From positions 1-9,258 of the forward strand of contig CAIQCE010000214.1 in the NCBI GenBank assembly GCA_903870185.1: 9,258 nucleotides of DNA, given 5' to 3'. Position numbers and translations under genes: made by a program. This DNA is from an uncultured Gammaproteobacteria bacterium (GTDB taxonomy: Bacteria; Pseudomonadota; Gammaproteobacteria; Coxiellales; Coxiellaceae). The notes below the pieces were generated by a model, which searched no databases, was not told the origin of the DNA, and saw nothing but the letters and a program-made list of their open reading frames with translations. Positions 1 to 5,619 of the stretch are shown in pieces (position 1 is the stretch's first letter; each line of letters begins with the position of its first letter).

Positions 1-612
1 CAAAATATTGCCGTTATAAGCTGAGGTTTTGATGGGATTAAGTTTAACGATTGCACCATCCGATTCTCCATTCAGAGAAAAATTTTGAAAGACAAATTTT
101 TGAAATTTCAGTTGAGCAATTTTTACTTCGGCTTTCCAGCTAATTTTTTTCAGGAAATCTAACGCAAAATGAGTAGAGGTGGTGGGATCCAAGTAATTTA
201 GATTGCCATCAATACTGATTTTATCAGCCATAATGGTTTGAGGTTGTTGGTTGGCATTTATGGAATCAATTTCCAAATGATCTAAATTAAAATCAGAAAT
301 TTTAATTTCTCGATGCATCAACGACCAAAAGTCTAAATGAACATTGGCGCCTGTAATTTTGAGCCATGCTGAGGTTGTAGGTGTTCTGCTAAGGCTAACT
401 TGACTTAAATCCATCCCAAGATGAGGGAAAAGCGAAAACTGTATGGGACCATCGATACTCAAATATTGTCCAGAGGCTTTATTGGCCATTTCAATCAGCT
501 GGGATTTGTATTCATTAGGATCAATAAATTTTAGAATGATTACCCCCATAATCAGTAGGGTGCAGATAAGGGTGCTTAGGGTCGCTATTAAAATCTTAAA
601 AAAACGCCGCAT
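1..612 (-). CDS. AsmA family protein, N-terminal part (runs off left edge)
   Basis: The reading frame is open from an ATG at 612 to the window edge: 204 codons of a longer gene, with no stop seen. Residues 1-26 are MRRFF followed by a hydrophobic stretch, giving a single N-terminal membrane anchor. Directly after come FIDPNEYKSQLIEMA, SGQYLSIDGPI and FSLFPHLGMDLSQVSL, the typical start of the AsmA domain: anchor, 'P..Y+..L...+...G..+.+.G.+..S.FP.+G'. AsmA-like proteins are large periplasmic repeating beta-groove proteins anchored in the inner membrane. The family is linked to outer-membrane biogenesis and phospholipid transport. An AGGA motif (619-622) sits 6 nt upstream of the start. The gene diverges from trmB. 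The C-terminal part, and so the exact family member, cannot be seen. Confidence 0.88.
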   Translation of the reverse strand, partial: MRRFFKILIATLSTLICTLLIMGVIILKFIDPNEYKSQLIEMANKASGQYLSIDGPIQFSLFPHLGMDLSQVSLSRTPTTSAWLKITGANVHLDFWSLMHREIKISDFNLDHLEIDSINANQQPQTIMADKISIDGNLNYLDPTTSTHFALDFLKKISWKAEVKIAQLKFQKFVFQNFSLNGESDGAIVKLNPIKTSAYNGNIL

Positions 613-621
613 AATTAATCC

Positions 622-648
622 TATTGAATATCCATTCGTGATTCAATA
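622..648. promoter_or_regulatory. 8-bp inverted repeat between asmA-like gene and trmB
   Basis: TATTGAAT (622-629) and its exact reverse complement ATTCAATA (641-648) are separated by 11 bp. The arm centres are 19 bp apart, close to two helical turns, as for a dimeric regulator site. On the asmA mRNA the proximal arm ends inside the AGGA Shine-Dalgarno (619-622), so a weak hairpin could also form there, although the stem has only one G-C pair. Function is inferred. I could not call a convincing -35/-10 pair for either divergent gene here. Confidence 0.35.
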
Positions 649-713
649 TGCTACCCAATTCTTGATTAAGATACTAGGGTCTGTCCCTTCTATAAAGCTT
701 CATTGGAATGAAA

Positions 714-1391
714 ATGTTAAGAACTATTAAAAGCTATGTTCGTCGGCAAGGCCGTATGACTCCAAGACAAGAGCATGCTCTGGAGCATCATAGTGCTCAA
801 TATGGACTGACTTTGCCTCAGGAAGGGACTTTCAACTGGGTTGAAATATTTAAGCGAGACCGCCCCTTAGTGTTAGAAATTGGTTTTGGAATGGGGCATT
901 CCTTAATTGATATGGCTACTCGACAACCTGAATTTAATTTTGTTGGGGTTGAGGTGCATCGTCCTGGGGTAGGATCAGCTCTAGCTGAATTAGTGGATCA
1001 TGGATTGCAAAACCTTCGCTTGATTGAGGGAGATGCTGTTACTATCTTAAATACTGCCATTACTGATGAAAGTCTTTCAAAAATCCAGATTTTTTTCCCA
1101 GACCCATGGCCAAAGAAGCGCCATCATAAAAGACGCTTAATTCAAAATGAGTTTGTAGAGTTACTAGTTAAAAAACTGAGACCCCAGGGTCAGATTCATC
1201 TGGCAACTGATTGGGAGCCTTATGCTGTCTGGATGATGGATGTTCTGAGTTCAATACCAAGACTCAAGAACACAGCCGGGGATGGGGCATATTTGGAAAA
1301 GCAAACTGATAGGCCGCTTACTAAGTTTGAAAGACGCGGTTTGGGATTAGGGCATCAAATTTGGGATTTACTTTTCATCAAATCTCAATAA
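714..1391 (+). CDS. trmB: tRNA (guanine-N7-)-methyltransferase TrmB
   Basis: This enzyme transfers a methyl group from S-adenosylmethionine to N7 of G46 in the variable loop of tRNA, in the cytoplasm. The 225-residue product is slightly shorter than E. coli TrmB (about 239) because the N-terminus is short. Family motifs are all present: SYVRRQGRMT near residue 7, the SAM-binding EIGFGMG (55-61), GVEVHRPGVG (78-87, acidic E80), FFPDPWPKKRHHKRR (127-141, with the expected catalytic Asp130), TDWEPYA (165-171) and RPLTKFERRG (from 200), followed by LGHQIWDL. An in-frame ATG lies two codons upstream at 708, but GGA (705-707) is adjacent to it and spaced 6 nt from the ATG at 714, so 714 is preferred. 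The gene diverges from the AsmA-like gene and is followed 36 bp later by the DUF3750 gene, probably in one transcript. Confidence 0.96.
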   Translation: MLRTIKSYVRRQGRMTPRQEHALEHHSAQYGLTLPQEGTFNWVEIFKRDRPLVLEIGFGMGHSLIDMATRQPEFNFVGVEVHRPGVGSALAELVDHGLQNLRLIEGDAVTILNTAITDESLSKIQIFFPDPWPKKRHHKRRLIQNEFVELLVKKLRPQGQIHLATDWEPYAVWMMDVLSSIPRLKNTAGDGAYLEKQTDRPLTKFERRGLGLGHQIWDLLFIKSQ

Positions 1392-1416
1392 GATAAATGG
1401 TTAGCTTGAATAGAAT

Positions 1417-1420
1417 GGAG
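1417..1420 (+). promoter_or_regulatory. Ribosome-binding site that fixes a TTG start
   Basis: GGAG lies 7 nt before TTG at 1428. No ATG or GTG in this frame gives the N-terminal membrane segment, so this site supports initiation at the rare TTG codon. Confidence 0.6.
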
Positions 1421-1427
1421 TCTTGAT

Positions 1428-2186
1428 TTGGAAATCATCCACCTTGTACTGTCACTTATCCTCGTATTATTGATAGGCCCGATCTATCTTTACTGGAGTG
1501 GTCAATATCCTTTTACCAGTGATTGGAGAACGGCTAATCGTGAAAGTGCTCATATCGCTCCCGATCCGCTTTCTGTCCCTGAGGATTTAATCCAAGTTTA
1601 TTCGGCACGAACTTTTAACTGGCGGGGTCTATTTGCAGTGCATTGTTGGATTTCTATTAAACCTGCTGGGGCTGAAAACTACACGGTTTATCAAATTGCA
1701 GGGTGGAGAAAATATTCTAAACTGCCTGTTTTGATTCACGAGACTGATATTCCAGACCGATATTGGTTTGGTAATAAACCTAAACTTTTAAATGAATTGA
1801 GGGGCTCGGTTGCTGGAAAGCTTATCCCTAGAATTGCTGAGCTAAGTGAACACTATCGTTATCAATATCAGTATATTCTTTGGCCGGGGCCCAATAGCAA
1901 TTCCTATATTGCACATATAGGCCGTCATTTACCTGAACTTAAAATAAATTTGCCATCGATCGCATTGGGTAAAGACTATATCGTTGATGGTGGTTTTTTT
2001 GCTCGAGCGCCTAGTGGTACAGGATATCAGCTCTCTTTCGTGGGGGTTTTAGGACTTACCTTGGCCCGAGTAGAGGGAATTGAATTTAATTTTCTAACTC
2101 TAAACTTCGGCCTTGCTTGGCAGAATGGTCTTATAATTAAGTGGCCCGGAATCAGCGAGTTTCGCCTCTTCGGAAAAAGTAAATAA
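1428..2186 (+). CDS. DUF3750-family membrane-anchored protein
   Basis: A 252-residue protein of unknown function, recognised as the DUF3750 family from its motif pattern; this was not confirmed by search. Residues 5-23 form one N-terminal transmembrane segment. The rest is a soluble domain with IQVYSARTFNWRG (55-67), FAVHCWISIKPAG (69-81), YQIAGWR, PDRYWFG, WPGPNSNSY (152-160), a GKDY motif (181-184) and a C-terminal KWPG. The conserved His72 plus polar residues in NSNSY could be part of an active site, but no reaction is known to me. The start is TTG, with GGAG 7 nt upstream. It follows trmB by 36 bp, suggesting co-transcription. Its last 29 codons (28 residues' worth plus the stop) overlap the 3' end of mutS on the opposite strand. 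The family-like KWPG motif lies inside that overlap, so this gene's end is genuine. Confidence 0.8.
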   Translation: MEIIHLVLSLILVLLIGPIYLYWSGQYPFTSDWRTANRESAHIAPDPLSVPEDLIQVYSARTFNWRGLFAVHCWISIKPAGAENYTVYQIAGWRKYSKLPVLIHETDIPDRYWFGNKPKLLNELRGSVAGKLIPRIAELSEHYRYQYQYILWPGPNSNSYIAHIGRHLPELKINLPSIALGKDYIVDGGFFARAPSGTGYQLSFVGVLGLTLARVEGIEFNFLTLNFGLAWQNGLIIKWPGISEFRLFGKSK

Positions 2187-4739
2187 AATTTCCAGAGCTT
2201 GTCGCGGGCTTAGATCATTGATATCGATTTTGGCTAGCTTTTCAACTATAGGATTAGGGCATTTATTCTCTGTTTTTTGAATTTTAATTTCACAAGGGGG
2301 TGCTTTGGGAGACCCCTGTTCTAATTCAGCCAATTTTTGGCGTGCTTCTTCAATCACCACTTGTGGGATTCCAGCTAATTGCGCGACATGAAGACCATAA
2401 CTTTGATTGGCCGGTCCCTCTTTCAATTTATGTAAAAATATAATTTCATTGCCGTATTCGGTTGCATCTAAATGAACATTGGCAATAGTAGAATCTTTTA
2501 AAGCAGTTAACTCGAAATAATGAGTTGCAAAGAGAGTAAAAGCTTTAAGTGATCGAGCTAGATAGGCTGCACATGCCCAGGCTAAGGAGAGGCCATCAAA
2601 GGTACTTGTTCCACGACCAATTTCATCCATTAGGATTAGACTTTGTGAGCTGGCATTATGAAGAATATTAGCTGTCTCGGTCATTTCAACCATAAAAGTG
2701 GAGCGGCCGCTGCTTAGGTCATCAGCTGCACCAATTCTTGTAAATATTCTATCAATAGGGCCGATAGTAGCAGACTTAGCAGGAACATAACTTCCTACAT
2801 AGGCTAGCAATACGATTAAGGCAGTTTGTCTCATGTAGGTGGACTTTCCACCCATGTTCGGGCCTGTAATCATCAAAATTCTTCGATTTGAATTAAGTTC
2901 AGTATCATTAGGCACAAAAGGCTGATCTAAAAAAGCTTCAATGACGGGATGTCTTCCTTCCGCAATATGAATACCTTCCTCTAAACTAAATTGGGGTAAT
3001 GTGAATTTTAGACTGACGGCTCTTTCAGCAAGATTTTGAAGTGCATCCAGCTCTGCGATAGCCTCAGCCGCTTGCTGAAGCTCAGGTAAATGAGTAATCA
3101 AACGATTTAGTATTTCTTCATACAGTTCTTTTTCACGGGCTAAGGCTCTCGACCGACTGCTGAGCACCTTATCCTCAAAACCTTTTAGCTCGGGCGTAAT
3201 ATAACGCTCCATATTTTTTAAAGTTTGTCGTCGAATATAATTTTCAGGCGCCTGAGTGGCTTGAATCCGAGAGAGTTCAATATAATAGCCATGAATGCGA
3301 TTATAGCCGACTTTTAAAGTAGGGATGCCTGTTCGGATGCGTTCCTTTTGCTCTAGCTCTAAAAGATATTGGTGACCATTTTCACTTAAACTTCGTAACT
3401 CATCTAAATTAGAATCAAAGCCAGTCGCAATGACTCCCCCTTCTCTTAAAACGACAGGAGGATTTTCAATAATGGCATTTTCTAAAAATTGATGAAGATC
3501 TTTAAAATCACCTAAAGCATTTTTTAAATTTTGAATTCGAGTCGAATTTAAGGGATCTAATAATTTCTTAAGGCTTGGAATTAGAGAAAGTGAGTTTCTT
3601 AATTGGGCTAAATCTCGAGGCCTAGCTGATCGAAGTGCAATTCGAGCTAAGATTCGCTCCATATCATAAATCTGCTTTAAGGTGGAAAAGCAATCTGAAT
3701 AAAGGTATCGATCGATAAATTCTGTAATAGCAGCTTGCCGAAGTCTTAAGGTATCTTGATTTCGCAAAGGCCTATTCAACCATCGATTGAGCAAGCGGCT
3801 ACCCATGGAGGTTGCTGTATGATCCATTAAACCCAGTAAATTTGTCTTTCCAAGGGTGTTGATGCTTTGGCTAATCTCTAAATTGCGACGAGTGATGGCA
3901 TCCATGATGATCGTATCATCGGGCTTTTCTGTTAGAAGTGAGCGAATATGGGGTAGGGCGCTTCGCTGGGTAAATTTTAAATATTGTAATAAACAACCGG
4001 CTGCAGTAATGCCTAATTTATATTCTTCAACTCCAAATGCCAGTAGATCACGAGTTTTGAATTGTTGACATAAAAGATTGCGAGAGGAGGAGTAATCAAA
4101 TTCCCAAGTTGGTCGCATCCTAACTGTGGAGATAGAACCTAATAATTTAGGATTTTGAAAGTCCTCTGATATTAATAACTCTGCTGGTTTTACTCTCTCA
4201 AGCTCGGTTAGAAGACTTTGAAGGCTATCTAATTCTTGGAGGTTAAAACGACCACTACTCAGTTCTAAAGTTGCCAATGCGTAGCGAGAAGACTCTTGGT
4301 AAGCTGATGCTAAAATATTGTCCCGAGTTTCTTCCAGCAAGGCCTCATCGCTGATGGTGCCTGGGGTGATAATTCGAGCGACCTCTCGAGCCACAGGGCC
4401 TTTACTTAATGCTGGATCACCTACTTGTTCACAGATTACGATAGATTCACCTAATCGAACTAATTTGGCTAAGTAATTTTCAGCGGCGTGAAAAGGGACT
4501 CCTGCCATTGCTACCGGCTTCCCAGCGGATTGGCCTCGGGAGGTTAGAGTGATATTGAGCAAACGAGCTGCTTTTTCAGCATCCTCATAAAATAACTCAT
4601 AAAAGTCACCCATCCTGTAAAATAGCAGCATATCGGGATGCTGAGATTTGATCTGCCAATATTGCTTCATCATAGGGGTATGCTGAAGTTGAGGCTCAGA
4701 GTCCACCAAAAGAGAGGGTTGTTCGATGAGGCTTTCCAT
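2100..4739 (-). CDS. mutS: DNA mismatch repair protein MutS
   Basis: MutS recognises base mismatches and small loops and starts methyl-directed repair with MutL. The 879-residue product (E. coli 853) aligns by eye along its whole length. The mismatch-reading F46-Y47-E48 sits in RMGDFYELF, and PHIRSLLTEK and RNLEISQ mark the core. GYNRIHGYYIELS and RRQTLKNMERYITPELK mark the lever/clamp. Walker A is GPNMGGKST (626-634). Walker B is LILMDEIGRG (D705, E706), followed by FATHYFELT. The C-terminal helix motif LSPRQALE is present, but the linker before it lacks a motif like the E. coli clamp-binding QMSLL. About 20 residues follow the point where E. coli MutS ends; nearly all of them lie in the 87-bp overlap with the convergent DUF3750 gene. 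The N-terminus is about 10 residues longer than in E. coli. The Shine-Dalgarno upstream of 4739 is weak. It appears monocistronic. Confidence 0.98.
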   Translation of the reverse strand: MESLIEQPSLLVDSEPQLQHTPMMKQYWQIKSQHPDMLLFYRMGDFYELFYEDAEKAARLLNITLTSRGQSAGKPVAMAGVPFHAAENYLAKLVRLGESIVICEQVGDPALSKGPVAREVARIITPGTISDEALLEETRDNILASAYQESSRYALATLELSSGRFNLQELDSLQSLLTELERVKPAELLISEDFQNPKLLGSISTVRMRPTWEFDYSSSRNLLCQQFKTRDLLAFGVEEYKLGITAAGCLLQYLKFTQRSALPHIRSLLTEKPDDTIIMDAITRRNLEISQSINTLGKTNLLGLMDHTATSMGSRLLNRWLNRPLRNQDTLRLRQAAITEFIDRYLYSDCFSTLKQIYDMERILARIALRSARPRDLAQLRNSLSLIPSLKKLLDPLNSTRIQNLKNALGDFKDLHQFLENAIIENPPVVLREGGVIATGFDSNLDELRSLSENGHQYLLELEQKERIRTGIPTLKVGYNRIHGYYIELSRIQATQAPENYIRRQTLKNMERYITPELKGFEDKVLSSRSRALAREKELYEEILNRLITHLPELQQAAEAIAELDALQNLAERAVSLKFTLPQFSLEEGIHIAEGRHPVIEAFLDQPFVPNDTELNSNRRILMITGPNMGGKSTYMRQTALIVLLAYVGSYVPAKSATIGPIDRIFTRIGAADDLSSGRSTFMVEMTETANILHNASSQSLILMDEIGRGTSTFDGLSLAWACAAYLARSLKAFTLFATHYFELTALKDSTIANVHLDATEYGNEIIFLHKLKEGPANQSYGLHVAQLAGIPQVVIEEARQKLAELEQGSPKAPPCEIKIQKTENKCPNPIVEKLAKIDINDLSPRQALEILFTFSEEAKLADSGPLNYKTILPSKAEV

Positions 4740-4775
4740 TTCTGTTAATGCCTTTAAACCTGGATTAAAAAGAGC

Positions 4776-4807
4776 ATTAGATTAGCTGAAAGAGTGCATG
4801 TTAACAA
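4776..4807 (-). promoter_or_regulatory. mutS: Weak candidate promoter for mutS
   Basis: On the minus strand TTGTTA (4807-4802) is followed by TAATCT at 17 bp, or by the better TCTAAT (4781-4776) at a long 20-bp spacing. Neither is a good sigma70 match. The location, 37-68 bp upstream of the start codon, is reasonable. Confidence 0.22.
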
Positions 4808-4853
4808 TCTGGTAATGCTGTGTAGGGATGAATAACTCGGTGCTCTCTATCAT

Positions 4854-4887
4854 GTTGGGTGGGCAAAACAAAGTGTGCCCACCAAAC
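4854..4887. repeat. Inverted repeat downstream of the ankyrin gene
   Basis: GTTGGGTGGGCA (4854-4865) pairs with TGCCCACCAAAC (4876-4887). There are 8 perfect GC-rich base pairs (GGTGGGCA/TGCCCACC), then one G.A mismatch and 3 more pairs, with a 10-nt loop. It lies just past the stop of the ankyrin gene, so it may help end that transcript. It is not a canonical intrinsic terminator: the only homopolymer run (A7, 4888-4894) reads as T7 before, not after, the hairpin on the minus strand. It could instead be a protein-binding site or a remnant of a dispersed repeat. Confidence 0.5.
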
Positions 4888-4897
4888 AAAAAAAGCC

Positions 4898-5329
4898 TTA
4901 CTGCCTTGGTTTCTCATGCATAGGAGGTAGATCATACATTAAAGCTAGCTTAATCCGTGTAGCGGGGTCTGATTCGGCTAAGCTTTTGGGAGTATCTCCA
5001 TACTGATTTTTAATATCACTTCGCGCCCCATTAGATGCTAGTAACTCTATGATTTCAGAATAAATTTTGGGAAATGACTCTTGATTAGAGACTGCAAGAT
5101 GCAAAGCTGTGTTTCCATGGCTATCTTGTTGATTAATATCAACTTCTCCTTTTTTTAGTAGGTGTTTGGCTTCATCGAAATCTGAATTAGAAACTGCTTG
5201 ATGAAGGGCCGTTCGTCTCAAAGCTCTTTGTACATGTTTAGGTTCGTTATCAGAGAAAGCTCCATAAATAGATTCTTCCTCTCTAATATTGTAATAATTA
5301 TCTTTGTCAAAATCATAATACCTTCCCAT
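4898..5329 (-). CDS. Small ankyrin-repeat protein
   Basis: A 143-residue protein with no signal peptide or membrane segment. The tyrosine- and acid-rich N-terminus (RYYDFDKDNYYNIREEE) is followed by two clear ankyrin repeats. Repeat 1 spans about residues 38-69 (RTALHQAV...LLKKGEVDINQQD). Repeat 2 spans about 71-108 (GNTALHLAV...IIELLASNGARSDIKN), stretched by an insert around SNQESFPK. Repeat 3 begins GDTPKSLAES (111) and is degenerate. Ankyrin repeats bind other proteins; the partner is unknown. A strong AAGGAG lies 6 nt before the ATG, and a perfect TATAAT is found further upstream. The gene stands alone, divergent from the large membrane-protein gene. In Legionella and Coxiella, ankyrin proteins are often secreted effectors that act in the host, but nothing in this sequence proves secretion. 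A cytoplasmic role is equally open. Confidence 0.88.
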   Translation of the reverse strand: MGRYYDFDKDNYYNIREEESIYGAFSDNEPKHVQRALRRTALHQAVSNSDFDEAKHLLKKGEVDINQQDSHGNTALHLAVSNQESFPKIYSEIIELLASNGARSDIKNQYGDTPKSLAESDPATRIKLALMYDLPPMHEKPRQ

Positions 5330-5355
5330 AATGAACTCCTTTTCAATAGATGAGA

Positions 5356-5384
5356 ATTATAGAGCTCACGCAAGCCGTTGCTCA
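5356..5384 (-). promoter_or_regulatory. Promoter of the ankyrin-repeat gene
   Basis: On the minus strand a perfect -10 box TATAAT (5361-5356) lies 26 bp upstream of the start codon. The hexamer 17 bp further upstream is TGAGCA (5384-5379), only 3 of 6 matches to TTGACA. The expected RNA start is near 5349. A weak -35 beside a perfect -10 suggests possible activator dependence (inference). Confidence 0.5.
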
Positions 5385-5443
5385 GTTCGCTAAGTATAGA
5401 AGGTAATTTAGGAATTACAGTTTACGAGAACTTAATTATTTTC

Positions 5444-5472
5444 TTGGCTTTAAAAGAACATTCATTTATAAT
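5444..5472 (+). promoter_or_regulatory. Sigma70-like promoter of the 734-residue membrane protein gene
   Basis: TTGGCT (5444-5449, 4 of 6 consensus) and TATAAT (5467-5472, 6 of 6) are separated by exactly 17 bp. The predicted RNA start near 5479 gives an untranslated leader of about 140 nt before the ATG at 5620. Confidence 0.6.
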
Positions 5473-5509
5473 GTGAACCGGCTGTTATGTTAAAAATGCA
5501 GGAGATCTA

Positions 5510-5521
5510 AGTAATATTACT
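5510..5521. promoter_or_regulatory. Perfect 12-bp palindrome in the leader region
   Basis: AGTAATATTACT equals its own reverse complement. It lies about 30 bp downstream of the predicted transcription start, a position where a bound dimeric repressor would block elongation or promoter escape. No regulator is identified. Confidence 0.35.
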
Positions 5522-5604
5522 GGGTGAGATAGGTATAGACACGAGGCCATCTATCCTGTAACCTGCGCCCAAGTTTGAACAGTGCTTAATGAAATAACCA
5601 GATA

Positions 5605-5610
5605 AAGGTG
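5605..5610 (+). promoter_or_regulatory. Ribosome-binding site deciding ATG 5620 over GTG 5608
   Basis: AAGGTG sits 9 nt before ATG 5620. It contains the upstream in-frame GTG (5608), which has no purine-rich site of its own at good spacing. The ATG is therefore the more likely start. Confidence 0.5.
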
Positions 5611-5619
5611 ATATTCAAT

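Noticed and set aside
662..696. TTGATT and TATAAA as a trmB promoter
   Set aside because: Spacing is 23 bp, too long for sigma70.
443..730. Plus-strand open frame of 95 codons
   Set aside because: Lies antisense to the clear AsmA-like coding sequence, reads through the trmB start region, and has no ribosome-binding site or family resemblance.
3856..4068. Plus-strand open frame of 70 codons inside mutS
   Set aside because: Antisense shadow of a fully conserved MutS core segment; composition unlike a real protein.
5431..5447. PmrA-box-like sequence (CTTAA then CTTGG) upstream of the membrane-protein promoter
   Set aside because: The second half-site is mismatched and one base out of the expected spacing, and it overlaps the -35 box, so it is probably chance in AT-rich DNA.
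5487..5510. Seven-codon leader frame (MLKMQEI) in the membrane-protein gene leader
   Set aside because: No ribosome-binding site, starts about 8 nt after the predicted RNA start, and has no codon pattern suggesting attenuation.
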